A stretch of DNA of 64,000 bases from contig JAGYJE010000003.1 in the NCBI GenBank assembly GCA_018402305.1, forward strand, positions 62,001 through 126,000, in the 5' to 3' direction. The notes beneath the pieces were generated by a model. The model was not told the origin of the DNA and ran no database searches. It saw nothing but the letters and a program-made list of their open reading frames with translations. Of this stretch, positions 17,074 to 27,023 are shown one piece after another. A program made the position numbers and the translations under genes. Every line of letters starts with the position of its first letter. Position 1 is the first letter of the stretch. Origin of the DNA: Puniceicoccaceae bacterium. GTDB lineage: Bacteria > Verrucomicrobiota > Verrucomicrobiia > Opitutales > Coraliomargaritaceae.

Positions 17074-18225
17074 ATGGTGGATAGAGGCACAGAGATGCAG
17101 CGTTGGCACGACTGGACAGATCCTGAGTTTTTTGCAGCGTTCGACAGCAAAGAGAAACGGGTGCTGCCTTTGTTCTTGCGGCAAATTTTACCGAGGCACC
17201 TCCAGCGCACCAAACTAACGTTGATCGGCTGGCTTTTGATTCTGGCGGCCATGGGAATAGGCACAGCGGCTTACAACACGTCCAGTAACATCCTTTTCAT
17301 GACGCTTTCGCTTCTCTTGAGCAGCCTGGTGCTGAGTGGGTTGCTCTCGCAAATAAATTTCCACAAACTGAGCTGGACTCTGCGGCCACCCGAGCACCTG
17401 CAAGCTGGCGAGATCGGCACGGCAAAAGTAGTGCTACAAAACCGGAAGCGGATTTTCCCATCGATGTGCCTTACCTTGCATGTGGGTGGCTCCGGGGCGA
17501 ATAAAACGCGCCGGGTCTATCTCGAGCACGCGCTTGGTGCGGGGGAAACGAGTTGTTTGGAATGGACTTTTGAGCCGGGCTCACGTGGGCGCTACACGGT
17601 GTTTTTGAACGGGTTGGAGTCGATGTTTCCCTTTGGGTTTATAAGCAAGGTCGCGGGAAGGCGGGAGACGGCCTCCGTTCTGGTTTGGCCGTCACGAGCG
17701 GACTACACCTTCCATTCCTCGGCTGGAGGGCGGCGATTTTTAACTGGTCTGTCGAAGCGCCGGGCTGGAGTTGGCAGCGATTTATTGAACGTGCGCCACT
17801 ATGAAAAAGGTGACCCTCCCCGCTTGATCCACTGGAAAGCTTCAGCGCGCTTGAATAAGCTGATGACGCGGCAGTTGGCCCAGGAGGGCGAAAGCGGTTA
17901 CCACGTTCATGTGGCAAACGATGCACGGCACTGGGCGGAGGCTTCATTCGAGCGGCTTTGTTCCGTGGTCTGTGCACTTTGCGAAGACCTCTTCAGAGCA
18001 GGGCGACTTGAGGCAGTGGCCATCGCCGGTGGAGATCCGCTTCTGATTCGTGGCTTAAGAGAGCTCCATCGCGTATTTGACGACTTGGCCGTGTTGAAAC
18101 CAGTCGAGGTCCGATCGACTCCGAAGGTTAGCGTCATGGCCCGGCATAATTTGATAACCTTCAAACCCCTTGGGGAGGGCGGCGTTGCGATCTATGTCGA
18201 CGGCATACAATCCGGCCAGGCTTAA
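17074..18225 (+). CDS. DUF58 domain membrane protein
   Basis: Membrane-anchored protein of the DUF58 family, found with MoxR ATPases and of uncertain biochemical role. About 383 residues from the ATG at 17074; an ATG at 17095 is an alternative, and earlier in-frame codons lie inside moxR. Two membrane helices (LIGWLLILAAMGIGTAAY and ILFMTLSLLLSSLVLSGLL) are followed by a beta-rich region (LEWTFEPGSRGRYTV). The DUF58 core is VGSDLLNVRHYEKGDPPRLIHWKASARLNKLMTRQL, cited here only by its ends: R-Y-GD---IHWK. It overlaps the next gene by 32 bases. Confidence 0.85.
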   Translation: MVDRGTEMQRWHDWTDPEFFAAFDSKEKRVLPLFLRQILPRHLQRTKLTLIGWLLILAAMGIGTAAYNTSSNILFMTLSLLLSSLVLSGLLSQINFHKLSWTLRPPEHLQAGEIGTAKVVLQNRKRIFPSMCLTLHVGGSGANKTRRVYLEHALGAGETSCLEWTFEPGSRGRYTVFLNGLESMFPFGFISKVAGRRETASVLVWPSRADYTFHSSAGGRRFLTGLSKRRAGVGSDLLNVRHYEKGDPPRLIHWKASARLNKLMTRQLAQEGESGYHVHVANDARHWAEASFERLCSVVCALCEDLFRAGRLEAVAIAGGDPLLIRGLRELHRVFDDLAVLKPVEVRSTPKVSVMARHNLITFKPLGEGGVAIYVDGIQSGQA

Positions 18226-20392
18226 TGCGGAGGAACTGCATCAAGTAAAGCAGCTCATGGGAGCGCTTATGGCCTTGCTCTCATTTTGGTCCTTGGCGTC
18301 GCTCGATGTCGGTAGCGCGCCGTTCATTCTTATCGGGATGGTCGTGGCTATAACCGCACTCGTTTTTCCGGGGGGCTGCGCCAGGATAGCTCCAAAAACG
18401 TGGAAGTACGCGGTCCCCTGTATTCTGCTTTTCATTACGGTTGATTTTACACTGAGCCTGCCTGAGTTTGTCCCACCGCTCGTGCGCACGGTCGTGTTAC
18501 TCATAATCTACCGCGTGCTGGCACCACGTAATCAGCGGGAGGATTTGCAGATGATTTTGATCTGCCTGTTTTGTTTGGTCATCTCAGGTGCCTTAACCGT
18601 CTCTTTGCTTTTTGCGGTGCAAATACTGCTGTTCACATCGCTGGCTATGGCCCTCTTATTTATTATCTGCCTGCTGGACCGAGGTAAGGATTCGAAGGCC
18701 TACGTTATTCAATGGGCGGACTTCCGGTGGTCGAAATTGGTTAAGCGCGTTTGGCGTGTCATCGATCTGCGGGTCGGCCTTCTCAGCGTGCTGCTGTTTG
18801 GTTTGGTCGTGGGGATCTCCTCCCTTTTGTTTGTCCTTATACCGCGCTTTGATCTGAACCAGGCGATTCCATTTTTGGAAATGAGTACACAGGCTCGATC
18901 CGGATTTAACGACGAAGTCAGTCTCGGAGATGTCTCTGAAATACAGCAGGATGAGAGCGTGGCGCTGCGCATCGATCTCCCCTCCAGGGAAGCGCTGGAC
19001 GGGGAAATGTATTGGCGGATGCTTGTTCTGGATGAATATCGCAATGGCCGCTTTCGGGCATCGGAGAGCTTGCGTACGAGGCCGTTCCGTGAGTTTGCGG
19101 AAAAGCGGTCGCTCGAGTCGAAACGTCGCTCCGGAGCCGAGAGGGCCGGAGCGCTCTGGACAATCTACATGGAAGGTGGCGTAAGCCGCTATTTACCCAT
19201 CCCCGGTGATTATGCAGCCGTTCGATTTGAGAAGTTTCAGAGTGTTGAGCTCATCGATGCGGTTCATGTAGTTGGCCTGGACTCAGTTGACCAGAGTGTG
19301 TTTTCCTATCAAGTCGAGGGCTTAAGCTTCAACCGGCGCTTTGTCGCCAGCGAAGCCGACCAGTTGTTACTGGTCGAAGATGGGGAGACGGTGGCCAATG
19401 ATGATTTCTCCAGCTACCCCATGACGACCTTGGAGTTGGCTATCGAGGCAAACTCGATTGCGGTATTGAGGGCAATCAATGAGGGTCTGGGCATGCAGCC
19501 GGGACTCGACGCAGCTGCTTACAGTCAAGCTGTGACCGACTATCTTTGGCAGCGTTTCAGCTACTCACTGAGCCCGAATGGGGGCCAAGCAGGAGAGCCC
19601 GACCCCATTATTTCCTGGTTGAAAAATGGCTCTCAGGGCCACTGCGAGCTCTTTGCAGGTGCCTTTGTTTTGTTGGCTAGGGAAGCAGGCTATCCTGCGC
19701 GTATGGTGGTCGGCTTCGCTGGGGGTTCCTGGAACCCAGTGGAGGCGTATTTTCTGGTTCGGAACCGGGAGGCGCATGCCTGGGTTGAGATCTTTGATGC
19801 GTCTCAGGGAAACTGGCTGAGGGTAGATCCCACTCCGGGACGGGGCTCGAGTGATCCGGAGAGGATCCTCGAGCAGATTATGCCGATAGAGTCAGGGTGG
19901 TTTGCTTGGGTCGACAGTTTGCGAATTCAATGGTACCGGCGAGTGGTCAATTTCGAGCAGGAAGATCAAGTCGAAATAGCGATCGGGCTGAGGGACGGAC
20001 TCAGGAACTTCTCGGATCGCGTAAAGACCCGAATGGATGAATTCTGGGAGTCTTGGAAGGCATTTGTGGTGAGCCCTTTTGAATGGAGCCACGCTCGGTG
20101 GGTTGTCGGTACCTTACTTGTACTCGCTCTGGCTTATGGGCTATGGCTGCTCAGGTTTTCCCTTCTGAATCTTTTGTTTTTGCTGACGGGGCGACGGAAG
20201 GCGCTGGATCCGGTCCGCCTCAAGGCGGCGCGGCACTTGCGGCGAGCGCGACTCGCCGGAGCGGATGCGCTGCTTATTCTCGAGCTCCAGTCCATTCGTT
20301 ACGGGCCGCCTCGTTCTATGAAGTTGGCCACGCCTGTTTTTAGGCAAGCCCGGCAGGCGGTGAAGCGTCGCATGAGGGTTAATCCGGAATGA
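18194..20392 (+). CDS. TgpA-like membrane transglutaminase (DUF3488/transglutaminase-like/DUF4129)
   Basis: Integral membrane protein with a periplasmic transglutaminase-like domain. The ATG at 18194 (732 residues) is preferred over a TTG at 18170. Several helices occupy about 20-230, the DUF3488-like part. The papain-like domain spans about 455-580 with Cys in [12 protein letters not shown], His in [11 protein letters not shown] and Asp in WLRVDPTPG, so the triad is intact. A last helix (about 640-665) precedes a cytoplasmic tail like DUF4129. It follows MoxR and DUF58 genes, the standard trio. Its C-terminal codons overlap tsaE, encoded on the opposite strand, by 14 bases. Pseudomonas TgpA is a family reference; the substrate here is unknown. 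Confidence 0.88.
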   Translation: MSTAYNPARLNAEELHQVKQLMGALMALLSFWSLASLDVGSAPFILIGMVVAITALVFPGGCARIAPKTWKYAVPCILLFITVDFTLSLPEFVPPLVRTVVLLIIYRVLAPRNQREDLQMILICLFCLVISGALTVSLLFAVQILLFTSLAMALLFIICLLDRGKDSKAYVIQWADFRWSKLVKRVWRVIDLRVGLLSVLLFGLVVGISSLLFVLIPRFDLNQAIPFLEMSTQARSGFNDEVSLGDVSEIQQDESVALRIDLPSREALDGEMYWRMLVLDEYRNGRFRASESLRTRPFREFAEKRSLESKRRSGAERAGALWTIYMEGGVSRYLPIPGDYAAVRFEKFQSVELIDAVHVVGLDSVDQSVFSYQVEGLSFNRRFVASEADQLLLVEDGETVANDDFSSYPMTTLELAIEANSIAVLRAINEGLGMQPGLDAAAYSQAVTDYLWQRFSYSLSPNGGQAGEPDPIISWLKNGSQGHCELFAGAFVLLAREAGYPARMVVGFAGGSWNPVEAYFLVRNREAHAWVEIFDASQGNWLRVDPTPGRGSSDPERILEQIMPIESGWFAWVDSLRIQWYRRVVNFEQEDQVEIAIGLRDGLRNFSDRVKTRMDEFWESWKAFVVSPFEWSHARWVVGTLLVLALAYGLWLLRFSLLNLLFLLTGRRKALDPVRLKAARHLRRARLAGADALLILELQSIRYGPPRSMKLATPVFRQARQAVKRRMRVNPE

Positions 20393-20831
20393 TTAAATGG
20401 AGGTGGTGTGCTTCATCCTTAGTAATTCTAAGGTAAAGATGCCATGTGTCGCCGGGAAGTGAGGCCGCGATCCGCTCCGGCCATTCAATAGCAAAGCACC
20501 AGGGCGAGTGGAAAAAGTCTTCAATCATGAGCGCATCCAAATCCGCTTCCGAGCTGAGTCGATAGGCGTCAAAGTGGATGAGTTGCCGCTCGCCTGAGTA
20601 AATCGTATAGAGATTATAACTTGGGCTAGTCACGGCCTCTTTAATCGCCCATCCCCGAGCGAGACCCCGCACAAAGGTCGTCTTGCCAACGCCGAGGTCC
20701 CCATGTAGAGCAAGCACCGTGTCGGGCGGGATTTGCGCAGCCAGCTTCTGGGCGATTTCTTGAGTGGCCGCATCCGAATAGGTGGAAAGGCCCAGCGTGA
20801 GTCGCTCGACGATGGATGTCTCCTGTTTCAT
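20379..20831 (-). CDS. tsaE: tRNA threonylcarbamoyladenosine biosynthesis ATPase TsaE
   Basis: ATPase that drives turnover of the TsaD-TsaB complex making t6A37 in ANN-decoding tRNAs. At 150 residues it is the usual size. Walker A is [15 protein letters not shown] (about 42-56). The family motifs [19 protein letters not shown] and FAIEWPERI follow in order, with the Glu of IEWPE characteristic. Its start overlaps thiL by four bases, so the two genes are translated together. tsaB and tsaD are not in the window. Confidence 0.93.
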   Translation of the reverse strand: MKQETSIVERLTLGLSTYSDAATQEIAQKLAAQIPPDTVLALHGDLGVGKTTFVRGLARGWAIKEAVTSPSYNLYTIYSGERQLIHFDAYRLSSEADLDALMIEDFFHSPWCFAIEWPERIAASLPGDTWHLYLRITKDEAHHLHLIIPD

Positions 20832-21793
20832 GAACCGGAAAAATGTTCGAAGCCACGGGTAAAGCGTGGGGCGGTACCATCGGCTGTATTGATAACGGGT
20901 GCCCGGCCAGAGGACTCAACGACTCGGCCGATACAGCTAATGCGTCGTTGCGGAAATGCCTGTGTCCAAAGCATCTTAAAGTCGGCTTCGGAGACATTGG
21001 ATTGAATCGTAAAAAGCAGCTCGTAATCCTCACCATCACAGAATGCGTGCTCGAGGGCGGAGCGCCCCGATTGCTCCGCGGCCAAGTGCGCATCATGGGC
21101 AACAGGAATCGAATGTAAATTGATCTCAGCGCTCTGCTCCTTTGCCAAAATTCCGGATAGGTCCTTGGCTAGGCCGTCAGAAAGGTCCATCGACGCCGTG
21201 CAACGTCCTGATTCTGCGAGCCACTCCCCCTCAGCGAGCCGTGGGGCGAAGGTAGCGTGTTTTTGCCTCAAACTGCCACCGAGTTCACCGGTGACGTAGA
21301 TCGCGTCGCCGATTTGAGCTGTGCCCCGCGTGAGAGGAGAGGGGGCTGTCCCCAAAACAGTGAGTATCGAGATGAAAAGACCAGGGTTCAGGCGGCAAAT
21401 ATCGCCGCCCACAATTTTCAGATTCACCCCAGCGCCCGCTTTTCGAAGACCCTTTACGAATCCTTCCAGCCAGGCCAACTCAAGGTCTGCGCCAAACAGT
21501 AAATTAAGAACCGCGCGATCAGGTAGCCCTCCCATAGCTGCAATGTCGCTGAGATTGCGATTGACCAGTTTGCCCCCCGCTTGTTCAGCGGAGATGGAGT
21601 TGTCGAAATGTCTGCCGTAGACCAGCGTGTCAGTCGTCATGATTTGGTGAATGTCGCCGGCTGGCTGGAAGACTGCACAATCGTCACCGATACCTTCGGG
21701 AGTTGCCGGGTTCAGGGTTCCCAGCCATTGGGTGATGAGTCCAATCAACTCTGACTCCGTTGAGTTGCTTACGTTGTTTTTTTTTGAAAACAT
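20828..21793 (-). CDS. thiL: thiamine-monophosphate kinase
   Basis: Phosphorylates thiamine monophosphate to the active cofactor thiamine pyrophosphate. The ATG at 21793 (MFSKKNN) gives 321 residues, near the family norm; an upstream start at 21838 adds 15 atypical residues. Motifs: [42 protein letters not shown] and [11 protein letters not shown], the PurM/ThiL metal- and ATP-binding blocks. It precedes tsaE with a 4-bp overlap. No TPP riboswitch pattern was recognised in the 213-bp space between it and xthA. Confidence 0.94.
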   Translation of the reverse strand: MFSKKNNVSNSTESELIGLITQWLGTLNPATPEGIGDDCAVFQPAGDIHQIMTTDTLVYGRHFDNSISAEQAGGKLVNRNLSDIAAMGGLPDRAVLNLLFGADLELAWLEGFVKGLRKAGAGVNLKIVGGDICRLNPGLFISILTVLGTAPSPLTRGTAQIGDAIYVTGELGGSLRQKHATFAPRLAEGEWLAESGRCTASMDLSDGLAKDLSGILAKEQSAEINLHSIPVAHDAHLAAEQSGRSALEHAFCDGEDYELLFTIQSNVSEADFKMLWTQAFPQRRISCIGRVVESSGRAPVINTADGTAPRFTRGFEHFSGS

Positions 21794-22051
21794 GTTATCC
21801 GAGCAAACACGAAATCCGGGGGCGAAAGCAAGAACCACTCAGCGTCTTCTGTAAAATTAATCACTAAGCTCAACGGGTGGGCTGAACGGGACGCGGATCG
21901 ATTTAAAGTAGCTTTTGAAGAAGCAACTTGGTCTCTCAGGTACAATAACAAGGGTATTGCCTTCAATTTGAAACCAATTTTCAGGTAAGTAAGACCGTTT
22001 CCAGCATCCATGAAGCCGCACCTGTGAAGGATTGACGACGGGAGGTGCCCT

Positions 22052-22840
22052 TCATTCCTTAAACTCAATTCCAACGGGGCAGTGGTCAGAGCCTTGAATG
22101 TGGTCGAGGATAAACGCGTTCTCCACCGTTGGCAGGAGTCGCTTAGAGAGGCAGACGTAATCGATGCGCCACCCGATGTTGCGTTGCCGGGAAGCTGCAC
22201 GGTAGGACCACCAACTGTAGCGCTCTCTGGCATCTGGGTGTAAGGCACGGAAGCTGTCGACGAATCCAGCGTTCAGAAGGTTGCCGAATCCGGCACGCTC
22301 TTCATCGGTGAAGCCGGCATTCTTCCGGTTGGTCTTGGGATTCGCTAAGTCTATCTCCTGGTGGGCGACGTTGAGGTCGCCGCAGAAGATGACTGGCTTC
22401 GTCGCTTCCAGCGCTTTTAAATAGGCCAGAAAATCCACATCCCACTCCAGGGATCGGTAGTCCAAGCGCCGCGGGCGCTTGTTTTCGTCGTGATTTTGCG
22501 AGTTAGGCGTATAGACCGTCACAACGTAGTAAGCCGGAAATTCAGCGGTAATGACTCGGCCTTCCTCGTCGTGGGATTCGATGCCGATTCCCCGGGTAAG
22601 GGAGAGCGGTTCCCGCTTGCTTAGGATCGCGGTCCCCGAGTATCCCTTTTTTATTGCACAGTTCCAGTAAGCGTAGGGGTAGTCTGCGAATTGAAAATCT
22701 CCGACCAAATCCGCAGAGATCTTTGTCTCTTGAAGGCAAAGAATGTCAGGTCGCTCAGCCTCGAGATAGTCGTTGAAGTTCTTTTTCAGGACCGCCCGTA
22801 AGCCGTTGACGTTCCAAGAGTGCAATTTGATTGAGGGCAT
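22052..22840 (-). CDS. xthA: exodeoxyribonuclease III (class II AP endonuclease)
   Basis: Cuts DNA at abasic sites and removes 3' blocking groups in base-excision repair. The 262 residues match the ExoIII/ExoA family. Catalytic blocks are SWNVNGLRA (Asn), LCLQETKI (metal Glu), [12 protein letters not shown] (Asp/Asn), RIDYVCLSK and [11 protein letters not shown] (terminal Asp-His). The start is the ATG at 22840. It is followed by 213 bases (21839-22051 counted to the thiL region) in which I see no gene, and preceded by the terminator at 22997. Confidence 0.96.
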   Translation of the reverse strand: MPSIKLHSWNVNGLRAVLKKNFNDYLEAERPDILCLQETKISADLVGDFQFADYPYAYWNCAIKKGYSGTAILSKREPLSLTRGIGIESHDEEGRVITAEFPAYYVVTVYTPNSQNHDENKRPRRLDYRSLEWDVDFLAYLKALEATKPVIFCGDLNVAHQEIDLANPKTNRKNAGFTDEERAGFGNLLNAGFVDSFRALHPDARERYSWWSYRAASRQRNIGWRIDYVCLSKRLLPTVENAFILDHIQGSDHCPVGIEFKE

Positions 22841-22996
22841 GGTGAAAGAAAGCCGGTGAAGAGCGGAGAGGGCAAATCTGAATCGCAGATACCCGGGTTT
22901 TCGTCTGACTCGATACGTTTGAAACAGAATGGCGGCTTTCCGGTTTTCGTCGGCTAACGAAGCGGTCGGCTGCTGACAAAAGAAAGCGGTGTGGGC

Positions 22997-23027
22997 AAAA
23001 AAGCCCCTCCATATGGAGGGGCTTTTT
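22997..23027 (-). terminator. Rho-independent terminator between the small basic protein gene and xthA
   Basis: A perfect 13-bp stem (AAAAAGCCCCTCC / GGAGGGGCTTTTT) with an ATAT loop and a T-run on either strand. It lies downstream of the small basic protein gene on the minus strand and should also isolate xthA. Confidence 0.9.
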
Positions 23028-23113
23028 AGTTCCTGTCGAATTCTTTATTGGTGAATCGCCACCCTGTAGTGAGTCGCCGGGGCTCCGCTGAGCTCCCCCG
23101 ACTTTTCAAAGAA

Positions 23114-23272
23114 TTACTCCTCGGGTTTTGTCTTTTTGAGCCCGATCACACGGTTTCCCTCTGACCACTGGCCACGCTTGCGCAGTAAGTCGACGCGCTC
23201 AAAGCGCTTGAGAACGGTGCGATTCTTTTTACCGCCGCCTCCGGCGGCTTTGAAACTGTTGTGTTGTGACAT
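23114..23272 (-). CDS. small basic protein, Chlamydiae/Verrucomicrobia family (putative rRNA/ribosome-associated)
   Basis: Too short for most ORF filters. The ATG at 23272 begins a 52-residue product starting MSQHNSFK, with a Gly stretch, then NRTVLKRFERVDLLRKRGQW and ending RVIGLKKTKPEE. I recognise this as the family shared by Chlamydiae and Verrucomicrobia (TIGR04137-like), in which the NVLKRFERI-L-K-G-W block and the GLPKTKPE end are conserved. It is strongly basic (many Lys and Arg), suiting RNA binding. A terminator follows 87 bases downstream. Function is unproven; the family name implies an rRNA association. Valuable as a taxonomic marker. Confidence 0.88.
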   Translation of the reverse strand: MSQHNSFKAAGGGGKKNRTVLKRFERVDLLRKRGQWSEGNRVIGLKKTKPEE

Positions 23273-23368
23273 GATTGAAGGGTGGTTAAAAGTGAAAACG
23301 GGTGAGGAAATGTGGTTTCTCTGGAAAGATCAAGGCCTAATCTCTATAAATTCGCGGGGAGCTTTGAT

Positions 23369-23977
23369 TTACGAGAGTGCTTTGCGCAACAGCGCCTCGA
23401 CGGTCGCATCCGCACCTAAGCTTGAGGCTGCCTTCCGGACCAGCTTGTCAGCATCGGCGGGTTTATAGCCAAGGGTCATGAGGCTGGCCACCGCATCCTG
23501 AAAGGTGCTGACTGCGCCGGAGGGCGTGGGTTCGCCAAGAGCGCCGGAAGTCATTGGCTGGCCGCTTCCGGACAGTCCAACTTTATCCTTTAGCTCAATG
23601 ACGAGGCGCTCTGCCGTCTTTTTCCCAATGCCGGGACATTTCGAGAGCAGGGCCACGTCCGAGGAGGCGATAGCTCCCCGGAGCAACTCGGGGGACATAC
23701 GGCTGAGTATCGTGATCCCGATTTTGGGGCCAATTCCGGACACTTTCTCCACCAGAAGACGGAAAAAATCCCGATCCTCCCGCGTGGCGAAGCCGTAGAG
23801 GGTGGCGCTGTCCTCACGATAGACGCTGTGGATGAAAAGAGTGCACTCGTCCCCGATGGGTGGCACCTTCTCGGCCGTTGTTACAGGGATGTGAACTTCA
23901 TAGCCGATGCCAGCGCAGTCCACCACCACGAGCAGTGGCGTGCATTCCAGGACACGGCCTTTTAGTTGGGCAATCAT
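23369..23977 (-). CDS. ruvA: Holliday junction branch migration protein RuvA
   Basis: Tetrameric DNA-binding subunit that positions RuvB motors on Holliday junctions. The 202 residues comprise the N-terminal OB fold (MIAQLKGRVLE, VVVDCAGIGYEVHIP), two helix-hairpin-helix motifs (LVEKVSGIGPKIGITILS and LLSKCPGIGKKTAERLVIELKDK), and the C-terminal RuvB-binding UBA-like domain (DAVASLMTLGYKPADADKLVRKA). The linker between the last two parts is somewhat Gly/Pro/Thr-rich. dapB ends three bases upstream. ruvB and ruvC are elsewhere. Confidence 0.96.
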   Translation of the reverse strand: MIAQLKGRVLECTPLLVVVDCAGIGYEVHIPVTTAEKVPPIGDECTLFIHSVYREDSATLYGFATREDRDFFRLLVEKVSGIGPKIGITILSRMSPELLRGAIASSDVALLSKCPGIGKKTAERLVIELKDKVGLSGSGQPMTSGALGEPTPSGAVSTFQDAVASLMTLGYKPADADKLVRKAASSLGADATVEALLRKALS

Positions 23978-23980
23978 GCG

Positions 23981-24718
23981 TCAATCGTTCAGCCCGAGGA
24001 CGTCTTCCATGTTGTAAACGCCGGGTGCTTTCCCCATCGCCCAATGCGCCGCCCGCACCGCACCCTGCGCAAAAATTTTTCGATCCGTCGCGCGGTGGGT
24101 CAACTCGATGCGCTCACCGTCGCCGCAGAAATAGACCGTGTGCTCACCCACGATATCGCCGCCGCGGATGGCATGGACGCCAAGCTCTCTGCGAGCTCGC
24201 GCTCCGACAAGTCCTTCGCGGCCGTGTACGACCTGATCGTCGTTGAGACTGTAACTCGCTTTCAAAATTTCAATAAGGCGCTCGGCGGTCCCACTAGGGG
24301 CATCCTTCTTGTCGTGGTGGTGCATTTCCATGACCTCCGGTTCATACTGTTCGCCGAGTATAGCAGCGGCCTTGCGCGTTAAATAATTCAAAGTGTTCAC
24401 CCCCACCGAGTAGTTGCCCGCCCAGACGACGGGAATCTTTCCGTCAACCGCTTTAAGGATCGCCGTTTTTTCCTCTGTGGTGTGGCCTGTGGTGCCGATG
24501 ACGAGTGGGCAAACCCTGGCCGCAGCAAGTTCGGCCATATGGGCGGTCACTTCATGGAAGCTGAAATCGATGATGACCTCACAGCGCTCGATGCCCGCGC
24601 GGGGATCATCGCCAGCGTCGCAGGCAGCGGCGATCTCGGCGTTGTTTTCCGTGGCAATTGCTGCGATCGCTTGGCCCATGCGCCCTTGAGAGCCGTTAAG
24701 TAAAATTTTAAGCGGCAT
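23981..24718 (-). CDS. dapB: 4-hydroxy-tetrahydrodipicolinate reductase
   Basis: NAD(P)H-dependent second committed step of lysine/diaminopimelate synthesis, feeding peptidoglycan. At 245 residues it is slightly short of E. coli DapB. N-terminal Rossmann motif GSQGRMGQAI is at about 8-17. The NIDFSFHE-type block is IIDFSFHEVTAH, followed by VIGTTGH, and the catalytic region EVMEMHHHDKKDAPSGTAERLIE has the His-His and Lys residues. It overlaps dapA by 11 bases, consistent with an operon dapA-dapB-ruvA. Confidence 0.95.
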   Translation of the reverse strand: MPLKILLNGSQGRMGQAIAAIATENNAEIAAACDAGDDPRAGIERCEVIIDFSFHEVTAHMAELAAARVCPLVIGTTGHTTEEKTAILKAVDGKIPVVWAGNYSVGVNTLNYLTRKAAAILGEQYEPEVMEMHHHDKKDAPSGTAERLIEILKASYSLNDDQVVHGREGLVGARARRELGVHAIRGGDIVGEHTVYFCGDGERIELTHRATDRKIFAQGAVRAAHWAMGKAPGVYNMEDVLGLND

Positions 24719-25607
24719 GAGTTACCTTTAGTTGGTGGAGAACGGCATCGAGTTGATGCATTGTTTCAACGGTGATTGGACTCAAGGGGAGTCGAACCTC
24801 CTCGCAGCTGATGATGCCGGCTTGTTTGAGTGCGTATTTTATCGGCACGGGGTTGGGCTCCAGAAAAAGTGCTTTAAAAAGCGGGTAATAGAAGAGAAAC
24901 GTTTCGCGAGCAGCGGAGAAATCGTTGGCGTTTGCCGAACGCACCATTTCGACTAAAGGGCCGACAATCAAATTTGAGGCAACACTGATCACCCCATTCG
25001 CACCCGCTGCCATGAAGGGTAGAGTGAGGGCATCGTCACCGCTCATCACCCCGTATTCCGGTCCGAGTTTGCGGACATAGTTGGTCACTTTGTCGCAGGA
25101 CCCCTCGGCGGCCTTCATGCAGCAAACCTGAGGGTAGGACTCGTAAAGCCTGGCCGCTACATCCACAGAAATTTCAACGCCGCAGCGGGAGGGGATGGAG
25201 TAGAGGATGATTGGTTTTTCCGTGCATTCCGCTACTTTTGAGAAGTGCTGGTAGAGTCCTTCCTGGCTCGGCTTGTTGTAGTAGGGCGCGACAACAAGAA
25301 AGCCATCGGCTCCTGCTCGGTCCGCCGCGCGGGTGAGTTCGACGGCCTCATCAGTTGAATTCGATCCGGTGCCGGCGTAGACTGGCACCGTACCTGAAGC
25401 GGCTTTCACGGTGGCACGGATGACCTCGATGTGCTCCTCGTGGGTAAGCGTGGGCGATTCTCCGGTGGTGCCTACGGGGACCAACCCGTTTATTCCACAA
25501 GCCAGTTGATGGGTAACCAGTGCTTCCAAGTCTTCATAAGCAATTGCTCCTCCACGCATTGGAGTTGCGAGTGCGGTAAAAACACCAGAAAATTTATTTG
25601 TCTTCAT
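24708..25607 (-). CDS. dapA: 4-hydroxy-tetrahydrodipicolinate synthase
   Basis: Condenses pyruvate and aspartate semialdehyde, opening the diaminopimelate/lysine branch. The ATG at 25607 (MKTNKFSGVFTAL) gives 299 residues, the standard length; the longer in-frame extension to 25790 is not DapA-like. TIM-barrel features: VPVGTTGESPTLTHEEH, VVAPYYNKPSQEGLYQHF, the catalytic Tyr in ILYSIPSRCG and the Schiff-base Lys in CCMKAAEGSC (usually G-KEATG). Residues SGDDALTLPFMAAGANGVISV complete the active site. Divergent from the glycosyltransferase gene with 192 bases between starts. Confidence 0.95.
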   Translation of the reverse strand: MKTNKFSGVFTALATPMRGGAIAYEDLEALVTHQLACGINGLVPVGTTGESPTLTHEEHIEVIRATVKAASGTVPVYAGTGSNSTDEAVELTRAADRAGADGFLVVAPYYNKPSQEGLYQHFSKVAECTEKPIILYSIPSRCGVEISVDVAARLYESYPQVCCMKAAEGSCDKVTNYVRKLGPEYGVMSGDDALTLPFMAAGANGVISVASNLIVGPLVEMVRSANANDFSAARETFLFYYPLFKALFLEPNPVPIKYALKQAGIISCEEVRLPLSPITVETMHQLDAVLHQLKVTHAA

Positions 25608-25799
25608 AGAGGGTTTAAAAATTGTTAAAAACAATGGTGACGCCAGATTGGAATCAGCACGCGCAAAAGGCCTTGAGTGTTCAATAGAAAAATCACGCAC
25701 TCCCACCGCAACTAAAAATGGCAGTTCTTGAAACAATGCACCGACTTCTTCTCCTGGCAGTCGAGAACGGAGCATTCGTTTATTAAACAATCAAACATT

Positions 25800-27023
25800 A
25801 TGCGTTGCTTAATCATCGGTAAAGTCTGGCCCGAGCCAAGTTCGACAGCAGCGGGTCAGCGTACCTGCGATCTGCTCTCTGTCCTAAGCGATGCCGGCTG
25901 GGAGGTGAATTTTGCCTCTTCTGCCCAGCAGGGCGAGCATGCAGTCGACCTCAGTCACTATAGGGTAACGATGCATAGCATAAAGGTGAACGACTCAGCC
26001 TTTGATTCATGGATTGCCGAACTGCACCCCGACCTTGTCATCTTCGACCGCTTCATCACGGAGGAGCAATTCGGGTGGCGCGTTGCCCGGAACTGCCCTG
26101 AAGCACTGCGCATTCTCGATACCAGCGATCTGCATTGCCTGCGTATGGCCCGTGAAGCCCAACTCAGGTCAGGGGACAGCCTCCATCTTAAAAATGAAAC
26201 GGCCCTCAGGGAAATTGCTGCGATCTACCGGTCGGATCTAACGCTCGTGATCTCTGCTGCAGAGATGAAAATTTTGCAAACTGAGTTTTCGGTGCCGGGC
26301 GCATTGCTCGCTTACTGGCCTTTTGCAATAGACCTCCCAGAAACGGTGGTGGCTTACGGAGATCGGCAGCATTTTATCATGATTGGGAGCTTCCACCACG
26401 CTCCCAATCTTGACGCGGCCCGCTGGTGCCAGCAGGCAATTTGGCCGAAAATCAAAGAGAAGCTTCCCGACGCCGAAATGCACCTCTATGGCTCCTACGG
26501 GGACCGCTATGCCTTGGAACTCAACCAGCCAAAAACTGGATTCCTATTCAAAGGGCGCGCCAAGGAAGCCCTTGAGACGATGTCCCGATACCGCATAAAT
26601 CTGGCACCACTGCGGTTTGGAGCCGGACTTAAAGGCAAAGTATTTGACGGCTTCCAGACCGGCACTCCAAACATCCTCACGCCCATCGCCGCCGAGGGCA
26701 TTTTCGAAGGTGCCGCGTGGGCACATGGATCCCCTGCCGCCTTTGCCGAGGCAGCTGTTAAGTATTATTGCGATTCCGATGCTTGGAAGCAGCGTCAGCT
26801 AGCGGAGCAGGCAGTCTGCCTCGAACGCTTCGCACCACAGGACTGGCGTCCACGTCTCCTTGAAATGATCGATGATGCCCGTAAAAATCTCAAAGTAGAC
26901 CGAACGGGCAATTTCATTGGGCAAATGCTTCGGCACCATCACCACCGAAGCGTTGAATACTTTAGCCGTTGGATTGAGGCAAAAAACAAAAATAAGGAAA
27001 AACATGCAATCATTGGAGTCTGA
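25800..27023 (+). CDS. glycosyltransferase, group 1 (GT-B fold)
   Basis: Probable nucleotide-sugar-dependent glycosyltransferase. The ATG at 25800 (MRCLIIGKVW) starts a Rossmann strand; 25728 would add 24 residues of non-homologous appearance. The 407 residues include a C-terminal GT-B half with FIMIGSFHHAPNLDAARWC, AEMHLYGSYGDRY, FKGRAKEALETMSRYRINLAPLRFGAGLKGKVFDGFQTGTPNILTPIAAEGI, given in parts: the KGKV-DG---G-P and AAEGI blocks are typical of family 1/4 acceptor-independent motifs. Substrate unknown. It overlaps a phosphatase gene by 20 bases, so the two are coupled. Confidence 0.8.
   Translation: MRCLIIGKVWPEPSSTAAGQRTCDLLSVLSDAGWEVNFASSAQQGEHAVDLSHYRVTMHSIKVNDSAFDSWIAELHPDLVIFDRFITEEQFGWRVARNCPEALRILDTSDLHCLRMAREAQLRSGDSLHLKNETALREIAAIYRSDLTLVISAAEMKILQTEFSVPGALLAYWPFAIDLPETVVAYGDRQHFIMIGSFHHAPNLDAARWCQQAIWPKIKEKLPDAEMHLYGSYGDRYALELNQPKTGFLFKGRAKEALETMSRYRINLAPLRFGAGLKGKVFDGFQTGTPNILTPIAAEGIFEGAAWAHGSPAAFAEAAVKYYCDSDAWKQRQLAEQAVCLERFAPQDWRPRLLEMIDDARKNLKVDRTGNFIGQMLRHHHHRSVEYFSRWIEAKNKNKEKHAIIGV

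Noticed and set aside
21794..22051. gene in the space between thiL and xthA
   Set aside because: Only a frame overlapping xthA and lacking recognisable features was found; no small conserved protein seen.
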